Shown here: positions 1 to 6,005 of the stretch, piece by piece
How the letters are laid out: each line of letters opens with the position of its first letter
Numbering within the stretch: position 1 is the stretch's first letter
From: Candidatus Iainarchaeum sp.
Lineage (GTDB): Archaea > Iainarchaeota > Iainarchaeia > Iainarchaeales > DTGL01
Reading direction: 5' to 3'
Length of the DNA: 11,317 bases
Assembly (NCBI GenBank): GCA_017608995.1
Contig: JAFCEU010000055.1
Location: 1-11,317 of the forward strand
Program-made: the position numbers and the translations under genes
The notes under the pieces: model-generated
Seen by the model: only the letters and a program-made list of their open reading frames with translations
What the model was told of the DNA's origin: nothing
Database searches by the model: none

Positions 1-2
1 CT

Positions 3-161
3 AATTGCTGCCCTGAAAATGCTGGAGCACATTGGGAATGTATAAATGCGAAGCTTTCACACCTGGATTGTCCAGTAAACCCAGTATGTTTGCAAGTGAT
101 AAGCCCTAAGCCAGAGAAGGCATGCAAATGCATAAACGGAATCTGCACAGCGGAACACTGA
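3..161 (+). CDS. C-terminal end of a Cys-rich protein (5' partial)
   Basis: An open frame enters from the left edge and ends with TGA at 159-161, giving 52 residues. Eight of these are cysteines, arranged as CC near the start, single spaced cysteines in the middle, and a closing C-x-C-x4-C motif (CKCINGIC). That density and the closing motif resemble the small Cys-cluster domains at the ends of secreted or surface archaeal proteins, where they form disulfides or bind metal. The N-terminus lies outside the window, so a signal peptide cannot be judged. The frame is open throughout and the composition is protein-like, which supports a real gene. Its function is unknown. Confidence 0.55.
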   Translation, partial: NCCPENAGAHWECINAKLSHLDCPVNPVCLQVISPKPEKACKCINGICTAEH

Positions 162-415
162 GCTTTCGGCCAGTCACAATGTAATATTCAATCGCAATTT
201 GAATGTAGAGTTTGATTGCAGAGAATTTACACATTTGCAGAAAACTGCATAAAGCTTGTAGTGGCTGTTTGAAGGAGTGGTATACCAGCTGCTGCTAAGT
301 AAATCCCAGTTTGAAAATGCTTGGCAAGATTATTAAGTTGTAGGCTGAAAAAGCATCTTTTTAAAGAGTTGATGGGGTTATTATTTAGTATATTATAGCT
401 AAAAATGGTGAGAAT
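162..415. other. Non-coding or decayed stretch before the HicB-like gene
   Basis: No intact gene is visible. On the + strand a stop-bounded frame at 209-298 encodes 29 residues with five cysteines and ends in TSCC-stop, but it has no ATG or GTG start; it may be a relic of a Cys-rich gene. Its stop overlaps the first copy of the DUF63 3'-end repeat (295-324). The A/T-rich stretch at 383-397, about 27 nt before the HicB-like start, is a possible TATA element. A weak 6-bp inverted repeat (186-191 and 199-204) is present. Confidence 0.4.
295..324 (-). repeat. DUF63 3'-end repeat, copy 1
   Basis: Read on the minus strand, this 30-nt segment encodes PSIFKLGFT followed by TAG. It matches the last ten codons of the DUF63 gene (1408-1437) at 23 of 30 positions. 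Five of the seven differences are synonymous or stop-for-stop. It lies about 1.1 kb downstream of the real gene end, in the same orientation. The sequence beyond it shows no clear DUF63 coding similarity, so it is a bare gene end rather than a second gene. Confidence 0.65.
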
Positions 416-568
416 ATGTTGGTTAAGGTTGAAATATATTATGATGGCAACTATTGGTGTGCTCGCGGCATAGGCGAGGATATATTCACGCAGGGAAAAA
501 CCCTGGATGAGCTGATGGAAAATTTGAAAGAAGCTGTTGAGGTGCACTTTAGCGATGTTGCAGTTTAG
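416..568 (+). CDS. HicB-like orphan antitoxin, short form
   Basis: This 50-residue protein has the HicB-family beta-strand fold signature: an N-terminal strand (MLVKVEIYYDGNYWCARG), then the F-T-Q-G-K-T-L-D-E-L-M-E-N segment, then helix LKEAVEVHF. HicB proteins fold as partial RNase H-like domains and neutralise the HicA mRNA interferase. The start ATG is preceded by GGTGAG (407-412). No HicA toxin follows, and no DNA-binding domain is present. Related archaeal proteins usually run on for 10-20 more residues after the helix, so this copy looks clipped. Its stop lies 7 nt before repeat copy 2 on the opposite strand. It could be an orphan antitoxin or a remnant of a lost pair. Confidence 0.65.
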   Translation: MLVKVEIYYDGNYWCARGIGEDIFTQGKTLDELMENLKEAVEVHFSDVAV

Positions 569-574
569 TCAATT

Positions 575-604
575 CTACGCAAACCCTAATTTGAAAACGC
601 TTGC
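575..604 (-). repeat. DUF63 3'-end repeat, copy 2
   Basis: On the minus strand this encodes ASVFKLGFA and TAG, matching the DUF63 gene end (1408-1437) at 25 of 30 positions. Four of the five differences fall at third codon positions. Just before it on the minus strand the sequence reads I-S-T-S, echoing F-S-T-G-L in DUF63 with a short deletion, so similarity may extend a few codons further. It sits between the HicB-like gene and the VapB-like gene. Confidence 0.7.
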
Positions 605-647
605 TGATGTTGAAATTGTGCAGGTACAAATTTTAAAATAATCCTTG

Positions 648-654
648 TATAAAT
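648..654 (+). promoter_or_regulatory. TATA box for the VapB-like gene
   Basis: TATAAAT centred about 25 nt before the ATG at 676 has the spacing of an archaeal TATA box driving a leaderless or very short-leader transcript. It lies just outside repeat copy 2, so the cassette appears to carry its own promoter. Confidence 0.4.
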
Positions 655-675
655 CTATTGTACCGTGGTGGTTAT

Positions 676-906
676 ATGGCGGAGATTGTTGTTAAGGTGC
701 CGAAAGAGATTGAAAAGGTTATGAAAAAGCATCCAGCTATAGACTGGTCGGGGGTTGCTGAGAAGGCGATAAAAGAAAGGATAACCAAGCTTCAGTTATT
801 TGACACGATAGCTTCAGAGAGCAGGCTGACTGAAAAGGATGCTTTGAAACTTGGGAGAAAGATAAACAGAGCATTGTGGGATAAGCATTATAAAAAGCTG
901 GTTTAA
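676..906 (+). CDS. VapB-like ribbon-helix-helix antitoxin (orphan)
   Basis: This 76-residue protein begins with a short strand (EIVVKVPKEI) followed by two helices, including WSGVAEKAIKERI, the layout of a ribbon-helix-helix DNA-binding domain. Its C-terminal half, with S-R-L-T-E-K-D-A-L-K-L-G-R, matches the toxin-wrapping region of archaeal VapB antitoxins. VapB represses its operon and blocks a PIN-domain VapC ribonuclease. No VapC follows; the next genes are a RelB/RelE pair. The ATG at 676 is preferred over the upstream TTG at 658 because GGTGGT (667-672) precedes it and the ribbon strand begins right after it. It may act in trans on a VapC elsewhere, or be the survivor of a lost pair. 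Confidence 0.65.
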   Translation: MAEIVVKVPKEIEKVMKKHPAIDWSGVAEKAIKERITKLQLFDTIASESRLTEKDALKLGRKINRALWDKHYKKLV

Positions 907-932
907 AAGCAAAGGAACATCTTTTTAAATGA

Positions 933-941
933 TTTTATAAG
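933..941 (+). promoter_or_regulatory. TATA-like box for relB-relE
   Basis: TTTTATAAG is centred about 28 nt before the RelB ATG at 965. A second A/T block (922-930) lies just upstream. An AGGTG ribosome site at 955-959 also precedes the start, so the leader may begin a little earlier than the box spacing implies. Confidence 0.35.
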
Positions 942-964
942 TTTACTTTAATACAGGTGCTCGA

Positions 965-1165
965 ATGGAGAAGGTGAGACTGAAAGAACTTACAGTGAGT
1001 GAATTTAAAGCGCTGGTTTCTACCACTGTTAAGGAAAGCGTAGAGGACATTATTGAGGATTTTATAGCCTTAAACAGCAGAAACTATTTGAGGTCTATAA
1101 AAGAAGCGAGGAAGGATTATAGAGAGGGAAAAGTAAAAGAGTTTGGAGAGCTCTTTGATGTATAG
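965..1165 (+). CDS. RelB-like antitoxin
   Basis: The protein has 66 residues. The N-terminus VRLKELTVSEFKALV is the short arm seen in archaeal RelB-type antitoxins, followed by an amphipathic helix (residues 20-36, T-V-K-E-S-V-E-D-I-I) and a basic/acidic C-terminal tail (SIKEARKDYREGKVKEF) of the kind that wraps around a RelE toxin. It immediately precedes a RelE-family gene and overlaps its start by 8 nt, which implies translational coupling. The ATG has AGGTG 5 nt upstream. The antitoxin family assignment rests on this context and on the short motifs. Confidence 0.7.
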   Translation: MEKVRLKELTVSEFKALVSTTVKESVEDIIEDFIALNSRNYLRSIKEARKDYREGKVKEFGELFDV

Positions 1166-1406
1166 AGTAGTATTCACAAACAGGGCAATAAAAGACCTTA
1201 AAAAGATGGAAGAAAACGTTAAATTGCGGATTGCCAGAAAACTTAAGGAATACGCCAAAGAACCGTTAAAACATGCGAGAAGGCTTATCGACCCTAAAAT
1301 CGGAGGTTATCGGTTTAGGATAGGTGATTATAGGATAATCTTTGATATTGATGCTGACACAATTGTTGTTTTGCGCGTGGGACATAGAAGGAGTATATAC
1401 AGATAG
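1158..1406 (+). CDS. RelE/ParE-family toxin
   Basis: An 82-residue protein with the RelE fold signature: strand MYRVVFTNRA, two helices with IKDLKKM and IARKLKEYA, then GGYRFRIGDYRIIFDID (residues 49-65) and a final VVLRVGHRRSIYR. RelE toxins cleave mRNA in the ribosomal A site; the family's basic and aromatic catalytic-type residues (R52, R54, R59, R77, R78, Y81) are present. The ATG at 1158 is preferred to an upstream TTG at 1143 because GGAGAG (1145-1150) precedes it and family members start at this strand. It overlaps relB by 8 nt. The stop lies 1 nt before the convergent DUF63 stop, with nothing between the gene and repeat copy 3. Confidence 0.85.
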   Translation: MYRVVFTNRAIKDLKKMEENVKLRIARKLKEYAKEPLKHARRLIDPKIGGYRFRIGDYRIIFDIDADTIVVLRVGHRRSIYR

Positions 1407-1407
1407 G

Positions 1408-1437
1408 TTATGTAAATCCTAATTTGAAAACACTTGC
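1408..1437 (-). repeat. DUF63 3'-end repeat, copy 3 (the functional gene end)
   Basis: This is the last ten codons of the intact DUF63 gene, encoding ASVFKLGFT and TAA. It is the reference for copies 1 and 2 and marks the inner edge of the toxin-antitoxin island. Confidence 0.7.
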
Positions 1438-2229
1438 TAAGCCTGTGGAAAAACCAAGGATTATCAGGAAAAGTTTTGCAAAGTTTGCTAAGTTCTTGTT
1501 TTTGAAATTTTTGTCTACATAATAAATGAGTATGAGCACCGTTACAACTTTTAGTGCTATGAAAAGGGCTGGATTAATATTTAGTATTAATGCGCTTAAG
1601 GGGTGCTGCTCGCGGAAGGAAAAGAAGGTAAGCGCTATTGCTGTTACAGAACCATCTGTAAGCTGACCTGCAACCGCAAGCAGATTCATTTTGTTTTCAA
1701 GCATCTTTGTAAATCGCTTTGCAATAAATTTAAACGCAAACGTAAGGAAAGCGATTAAAGCTAAGCAAGCGATAAATGCAAACCAGTTTGTAAAATTAAT
1801 GAAGCAAAATAGAACCGGAAGAAAACAGAAAGCAATGCCGAGCGAAGCAAAAAGCTTGTGATAATCTTTTCCTTTAAGTTTTCTGCTAATTATTAATCCG
1901 AAAATTGTGAGTGCAAAAACCAGAAGCCAGACGCCTGGCGTGAATGTCCAGAAGCCCAGCTCAAGAGGGTTTGGAGTCTTGTAGATGAAAGGCAAAAGCC
2001 TTGCAGAGTTTATTGCTCGCAGAGAAACGCCGAGCAGAATGTATGGGAATAAGGCGAGTGCGAAGCGAAAATCAAAACGTATGCCTTTTTTGTGTAAAAG
2101 CGGATAAACAACAAAGAAAGCAACAATGAGCAGTATTGTTCCGTACACTGCAGTATTAACTATATTATAGCCTCGATAGCTTGAATCAATTATTGGTTTT
2201 ATGAAAAATTCTTCCAGAAGGTTTTGCAT
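1408..2229 (-). CDS. DUF63-family polytopic membrane protein
   Basis: This 273-residue protein is almost wholly hydrophobic, with about seven or eight membrane segments. It shows the marks of the archaeal DUF63 family: N-terminal EFFIKPI, YNIVNTAVY (21-29), LRAINSARLLP (70-80), GQLTDGSVTAIAL (188-200) and REQHPLS (206-212). The family function is unknown. The conserved polar residues inside membrane segments (the D-G-S-T-A-like motif and E-Q-H-P) suggest a membrane enzyme or transporter, but this is inference. ATG at 2229 is chosen over an upstream TTG because GAGGT sits 8 nt before it. It begins 5 nt after the stop of the metallopeptidase gene, so the two are probably co-transcribed. Its 3' end is repeated twice downstream. 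Confidence 0.85.
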   Translation of the reverse strand: MQNLLEEFFIKPIIDSSYRGYNIVNTAVYGTILLIVAFFVVYPLLHKKGIRFDFRFALALFPYILLGVSLRAINSARLLPFIYKTPNPLELGFWTFTPGVWLLVFALTIFGLIISRKLKGKDYHKLFASLGIAFCFLPVLFCFINFTNWFAFIACLALIAFLTFAFKFIAKRFTKMLENKMNLLAVAGQLTDGSVTAIALTFFSFREQHPLSALILNINPALFIALKVVTVLILIYYVDKNFKNKNLANFAKLFLIILGFSTGLASVFKLGFT

Positions 2230-2234
2230 GCAAA

Positions 2235-2972
2235 TCAACCTCGCTCTTTTGACTCTTTTGCTCTGCGCTCAGCCTCTCTCAGCTTTATAAATCCTATTTC
2301 TTGGTCCCATCTCCAGCGCGGCGCTCTTATCTGTGCCGTGGCTTGCCCAGGTTCCCAAGTGCGCCATGGTTTTTTTCTTGCCCACTCCATAAGCCCTTCT
2401 ATCATTTCAGGCGGAGCGCCGAGCTTTTTTAGCAGTTGTATTGCTGCAGAAAAAGCCATGGCTTCATATTTATCAGCATCTGCCCAATAGCCCTTGGTCC
2501 TTTCTTTTTTTCTTCCTTTCAAATGAGCCCATTGCAAACCATGGAATGCTTCGTGGTAGAGTATCGATGCTAAATACATTATCTCCAATTGCCTTTCCTT
2601 TTCTTCAGGTAAAACGCCCAAGCGCTCTCGAATTTCATATATAAGATTGGAAAAGACGTGGTTGTAATGCGTTTTAAATGTTTTAGTTTCTAGGGAATAT
2701 CCAAAAGGCGGTTTAGCTTCGAAAACAATCCTCTTTATGTATCTTTTCACAGTTGCATATTCTCTTGGCGCTTTTTCCTTAAGTAATGCAAGGGCCGCGC
2801 GCGTTCTCAAATAATATTCTTTACCATTGTAATGTGTAAAGTAAGCTCCTCTCAATTTTATTCCATCGAAATTCCTCAGCTTAAAGTAATCCTGCATGTA
2901 TTTCTTTCCTTTTCTAAACCTTTCCAAAAACCCGAATCGCTTAGCTTGTTTTTTCACCTTTTTTGCAGGCAT
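2235..2972 (-). CDS. Putative zinc metallopeptidase with HEAFH motif
   Basis: This 245-residue protein has no signal peptide or membrane segment, so it should be cytoplasmic. Residues 140-144 are HEAFH, an HExxH zinc site, within the hydrophobic helix ILYHEAFHGLQW. A second helix DKYEAMAFSAA places Glu170 25 residues after the motif, the spacing and E-A-x-A look of a gluzincin third ligand. The N-terminus is very basic (AKKVKKQAKRFGFLERFRKGKK), as is the C-terminal part, rich in Trp and Arg. The substrate is unknown. I do not recognise a named family beyond gluzincin-like. The ATG at 2972 is chosen over TTG codons at 2975 and 2978 because AGAGGT lies 8 nt upstream. It overlaps nothing and precedes DUF63 closely. 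Confidence 0.6.
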   Translation of the reverse strand: MPAKKVKKQAKRFGFLERFRKGKKYMQDYFKLRNFDGIKLRGAYFTHYNGKEYYLRTRAALALLKEKAPREYATVKRYIKRIVFEAKPPFGYSLETKTFKTHYNHVFSNLIYEIRERLGVLPEEKERQLEIMYLASILYHEAFHGLQWAHLKGRKKERTKGYWADADKYEAMAFSAAIQLLKKLGAPPEMIEGLMEWARKKPWRTWEPGQATAQIRAPRWRWDQEIGFIKLREAERRAKESKERG

Positions 2973-3031
2973 CAACAAACCTCTTTAAAGCACCTTAAAC
3001 TAAATTTACTATAGAATTAACCGATTAACCA

Positions 3032-3040
3032 TTTTATAAT
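3032..3040 (+). promoter_or_regulatory. TATA box for the Trm5 gene
   Basis: TTTTATAAT is centred 27 nt before the ATG at 3063, and no ribosome site precedes that ATG. Both facts point to a leaderless transcript beginning at the start codon. Confidence 0.5.
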
Positions 3041-3062
3041 AATTCCCTCTATAAAAAATTCT

Positions 3063-4136
3063 ATGCGCGTTGCTAAAAAAGAGACTTGCTATGGTGCTAA
3101 GATCGAAAAGAAATTTGGCGAAAGGCTGAGAAAATTGCTTGCGGAAAAGGGCTTGCTAGACTTTGAGCATTTAATTGTGAAGAACGCTGAGCATATAATT
3201 TTTCCGCTCAAGCGCAAGCTAGAGAAAGATGAGCTGGAAGAGCTAGCCAGAGTAGGTGCTGAAATTGAGCTTGGCAAATTCGAATTTGAAATTGCTAAGA
3301 AAAAACCTCGCTCGCTGAAAGAAGCTCTGCAAAGCGAGCTAAGCGAAAGCGAAATAGAAATGCTTGTTACATCGTTTGATGTTATTGGGGATATAGGGAT
3401 TATAGAGATTCCTGATGAATTGCTTGCGAAGAAAGAGCTTATCGGTAAAGCATTGCTTGAGGTAAATCCGCATCTAAAAACAGTTGCAAGGGTGCTGAGC
3501 AAGCACATTGGAAAGTTTCGTTTGAGACCTATTGAAATAATTGCTGGTGAGCGAAAAACGCTCACTATTCATAAAGAATCAGGCTGCTCATTCAAGGTGG
3601 ATGTTGCCAAGACCTACTTTTCGCCAAGGCTTAGTTTTGAGCGCATGAGGATTGCAAGGCAGATTAGAGGAGGCGAGGTTATCGGCGCATGGTTCGCTGG
3701 CGTAGGACCATTTCCAATAATATTTGCAAAGCACTCGCGAATGAAAAAAGCGCTTGCGATAGAGCTAAACCCGCATGCTTACAAATTGCTTGAGGAAAAT
3801 ATAAAGCTGAATAAATGCGAGAAAAAGGTGCAAGCGATTTTAGGCGATGTAAAGGAGGTGGTGCCAAAACTTAAAATAAAGTTCGATCGCATTGTAATGC
3901 CGTTGCCTAAAGGCAGTGAGCTTTTTTTGGATGAGGCTTTTCAAGCAATAAAGAGCAAGGGGATTGTACATTTCTATCAATTTGCTCCACGCAATGAGCC
4001 ATTCAAGCAAGTAGTTGCTAATATTGAAAAGGCAGCTGGAGAACATAGCAGAGAGGTAAAAATTATTGAAAAACGAATAGTGCGCTCAGTTGCAGCAACA
4101 AAGGCGCAGGTGGTAATCGACTTTGAAGTAGAATAA
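3063..4136 (+). CDS. trm5: tRNA (guanine37-N1)-methyltransferase, Trm5 family
   Basis: Trm5 transfers a methyl group from S-adenosylmethionine to N1 of G37 next to the anticodon, which prevents +1 frameshifting. The 357-residue protein has the family order: an N-terminal region with NAEHIIFPL (41-49); SFDVIGDIGIIEIPDEL (104-120), which opens the middle domain; YFSPRLSFERMRIA (185-198); the SAM-binding loop AGVGPFPI (212-219); AIELNPHAYKLLEENI (232-247); and DRIVMPLPKGSELFLDEA (275-292). In many Trm5 proteins the last motif reads N-L-P; here it is P-L-P, so the catalytic-loop Asn is absent from that position. The length is normal. The gene stands alone behind a leaderless promoter, divergent from the metallopeptidase. 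Confidence 0.9.
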   Translation: MRVAKKETCYGAKIEKKFGERLRKLLAEKGLLDFEHLIVKNAEHIIFPLKRKLEKDELEELARVGAEIELGKFEFEIAKKKPRSLKEALQSELSESEIEMLVTSFDVIGDIGIIEIPDELLAKKELIGKALLEVNPHLKTVARVLSKHIGKFRLRPIEIIAGERKTLTIHKESGCSFKVDVAKTYFSPRLSFERMRIARQIRGGEVIGAWFAGVGPFPIIFAKHSRMKKALAIELNPHAYKLLEENIKLNKCEKKVQAILGDVKEVVPKLKIKFDRIVMPLPKGSELFLDEAFQAIKSKGIVHFYQFAPRNEPFKQVVANIEKAAGEHSREVKIIEKRIVRSVAATKAQVVIDFEVE

Positions 4137-4364
4137 ACAATTTATTCGCCGAATACTTTTTTTCTTAATTCCATTATTGTACGCGATTTACCCCTATTGA
4201 GCCAGACAACCTTTTACAAGTACTTTCCAGCACTGCTGGAGCTAGGGATTGTTACTGAAAGCAGAAAGTTCGGAAAGACCAAATTATATAAACTGAATCT
4301 CACTAATCCCATTGTGAAAAAGCTGATGGAAATAGAAGAATATATTATAAAACTCCACACATAG
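4137..4364 (+). pseudogene. Remnant of a winged-helix transcriptional regulator
   Basis: Directly after the Trm5 stop, and in the same frame, 75 codons stay open until TAG at 4362. The segment includes LSQTTFYKYFPALLELGIV and then TESRKFGKTKLYKLNLTNPIVKKLMEI (split here only for reading). This is the recognition helix, wing and C-terminal helix of an archaeal winged-helix regulator of the type with S-x-T-T-x-Y-K and R-x-G-K/R-x-x-L-Y-K-L-N. There is no ATG, no ribosome site and no first helix, so it looks like the back half of a regulator whose front was deleted. Stop-codon readthrough from Trm5 is conceivable but unsupported. Confidence 0.6.
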
Positions 4365-4440
4365 GCACCGGTAGAAGAAAAGTTAAAATCGCTAAAGCAG
4401 TTGTCACTTCTTCAAAGTAAAAAGAATGAATTTAGAGTAC

Positions 4441-4448
4441 TTTAAAAG
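4441..4448 (+). promoter_or_regulatory. Possible TATA box of the original adenylate kinase start
   Basis: TTTAAAAG is centred 26 nt before ATTAAGGTTGTT at 4471, where the codons would read I-K-V-V. That is where an intact leaderless adenylate kinase would start (M-K-V-V). It is about 64 nt from the present ATG at 4509, too far for a leaderless start there. Confidence 0.3.
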
Positions 4449-4508
4449 ATTTAAAGATAATGTTACCTATATTAAGGTTGTTGAATAGTATAGGTGATGT
4501 AATGGACA

Positions 4509-5120
4509 ATGGCAAAGAAGCTTGTTAGCGATTATGGTTTAGCGCATTTTTCAACAGGTGATATAATAAGGGAAAAGCTTGCGAACGATCCGGAATTCAA
4601 AGCAGAATTTGATGCTTTAATAAAAGCAGGTAAGCTTCTGGATGATGAAAGAACAAAACAGCTTTTATTGGAAAAGATGCAAGCAACAGACATAAGTAAG
4701 GGGTTTATTCTCGATGGGTATCCACGCACAGTAAACCAGGCACATGACCTTGAAGAGATTTTAAAGGAGCTTGGTCTGAAGCTTAACGCTGCGATCTATT
4801 TCTCGTTGCCAGAGCAAGTTGCAGTAGATCGGCTTACCAGGCGTTTGCAATGTTCAAAATGTGGTAAAATCTATAATCTTGCAAGCGTAAAGCCAAAGGT
4901 TTCTGGTATTTGCGACGACTGCGGAGGCAAGCTTATAACGCGAGCAGACGATGAAGCAGAAACGATAAGAACCCGCTTCAGAGAATACGAGGAAAAAACA
5001 AGGCCGGTGGTTGACTACTACAAAGGATTGGGCTTGCTGTATGAAATAGATGTAGATGATACTGTTGAAGAAAACTATAAAAAATTGAAAAGCCTGGTTG
5101 AAACTCTAAAAAAAGAATAA
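4509..5120 (+). pseudogene. adk: Adenylate kinase lacking the P-loop
   Basis: Adenylate kinase converts ATP and AMP to two ADP. The 203 residues begin AKKLVSDYGLAHFSTGD, which in the family follows directly after the ATP-binding P-loop G-x-P-G-x-G-K-G-T. The rest is intact: the AMP site STGDIIRE (15-22) and GFILDGYPRT (65-74), the LID RRLQC, a zinc knuckle C115-x2-C-x16-C135-x2-C138, and RADDEAETIRTRFREYEEKTRP (split: RADD 145-148, R154, R157). An in-frame TAA at 4500-4502 precludes N-terminal extension. Upstream, I-K-V-V at 4471-4482 and GGTGATG at 4493-4499 look like a decayed P-loop region about 7 nt too short. Without the P-loop it should be inactive, unless there is a sequence error or the protein is used differently. 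Confidence 0.75.
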
Positions 5121-5142
5121 AAGAAAAGCAGCATTTGCTGCT

Positions 5143-5856
5143 TTACTTAATCGATTCCCAGAGAACTCTGTCGTGCGGATTTACCACTATGCCTCTGTCC
5201 GTAATTTCGAAAGGATGTGGAATCTTACTGTGGTTTGTTCCACGCATCTTCTTTACAAAGATGCTTCTGTGTGGTGGTGTAAAGTAAAGCGCTATAACAC
5301 CATCCGAAACGAATTCTTCAACACCAAACGCTGAGAACTCACGCCTGCCGCCTCTGGTTTCGGTTGTGAGCAAAGTGGTGCAGCCAAGGTTCTTTAGCCT
5401 ATCTGCAAACTCAAATAAGAGAGATCTCACCAATGCTGGACTCTCAAACCAGATGCCAAAAGCGGTAACAGAATCAATAACAAGGCGCTTGGCGTTCATA
5501 TCCTTAACGAGCTGTGAGATTGTATTGAGTTCCTCATCAACACGCTGCTGAACCTCTTCGCGAGTCTTCGCATAACCGATATTTAACCTATATATTTTCA
5601 TCAGGTTTTTTTCCTGCAGATCTCTTATATCCCAATTAAAGTTTTCCATATTCCAAATTATATTCTTCAGGTTTGTTTCTATACTTACATAAACACCTGG
5701 GTCGTTATACATTGCTGCACCGTTATATATGAATTGCATGCCGAAGATTGTTTTACCTGTGCCTGAGCCACCTGCCACAAGCACACAAGAACCTTCAGGA
5801 ATGCCGCCTTGGATTAGTTCATCTAAGCCTTCGATTCCAGTTTTAATCCTATTCAT
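5143..5856 (-). CDS. KaiC/RadA-like single-domain ATPase
   Basis: This 237-residue RecA-superfamily ATPase starts with the KaiC-like lead IKTGIEGLDELIQGGIPEG. It carries Walker A GGSGTGKT (29-36), the acidic YVSIET (56-61) where KaiC has its catalytic carboxylates, Walker B RLVIDS (124-129), and the C-terminal signature KKMRGTNHSKIPHPFEI (202-218). Archaea carry many such proteins; some act in signalling or control of motility and biofilm, but most are uncharacterised. The length fits one KaiC domain with no fused sensor. The start at 5856 is preferred over 5862 and 5865 because GGTGAT lies 4 nt upstream of it and would overlap the earlier starts. It is divergent from scpA. Confidence 0.88.
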   Translation of the reverse strand: MNRIKTGIEGLDELIQGGIPEGSCVLVAGGSGTGKTIFGMQFIYNGAAMYNDPGVYVSIETNLKNIIWNMENFNWDIRDLQEKNLMKIYRLNIGYAKTREEVQQRVDEELNTISQLVKDMNAKRLVIDSVTAFGIWFESPALVRSLLFEFADRLKNLGCTTLLTTETRGGRREFSAFGVEEFVSDGVIALYFTPPHRSIFVKKMRGTNHSKIPHPFEITDRGIVVNPHDRVLWESIK

Positions 5857-5879
5857 AACCATCACCGCTCAAAAATACA

Positions 5880-5888
5880 CTTATATAA
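5880..5888 (-). promoter_or_regulatory. TATA box for the KaiC-like gene
   Basis: On the minus strand TTATATAAG lies about 28 nt before the start codon at 5856, the expected archaeal spacing for a short or absent leader. Confidence 0.45.
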
Positions 5889-5963
5889 TTAAACTTTTTC
5901 CTTTAATAAACTTTCGCTTTTCCGTAGCTTTTTGCTAACGCCTTATTTATACATAACAAGAAT

Positions 5964-5973
5964 CTTTAAATAG
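5964..5973 (+). promoter_or_regulatory. TATA box for scpA
   Basis: CTTTAAATAG is centred about 37 nt before the ATG at 6006, so transcription would start near 5995. A GAGG ribosome site lies at 5995-5998, leaving only a very short leader. Confidence 0.45.
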
Positions 5974-6005
5974 TTTCGCACATATGTTTGTTTTGAGGAA
6001 TATTT

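Noticed and set aside
186..204. Inverted repeat ATTCAA/TTGAAT with a 7-nt loop
   Set aside because: Only 6 bp, A/T-rich and without a T run; too weak to call a terminator.
227..547. Minus-strand frame of 106 codons
   Set aside because: It lies opposite the HicB-like gene and repeat copy 1, has no ribosome site and shows no family motif; the + strand gene explains its length.
555..641. Small + strand frame of 28 residues overlapping the end of the HicB-like gene
   Set aside because: It reads the antisense of repeat copy 2 (Y-A-N-P-N-L-K-T-L-A) and then ends; the DUF63 reading on the other strand explains it better.
4426..4488. 20-residue frame starting ATG before the adenylate kinase
   Set aside because: No ribosome site or motif, and it spans the presumed decayed adenylate kinase start.
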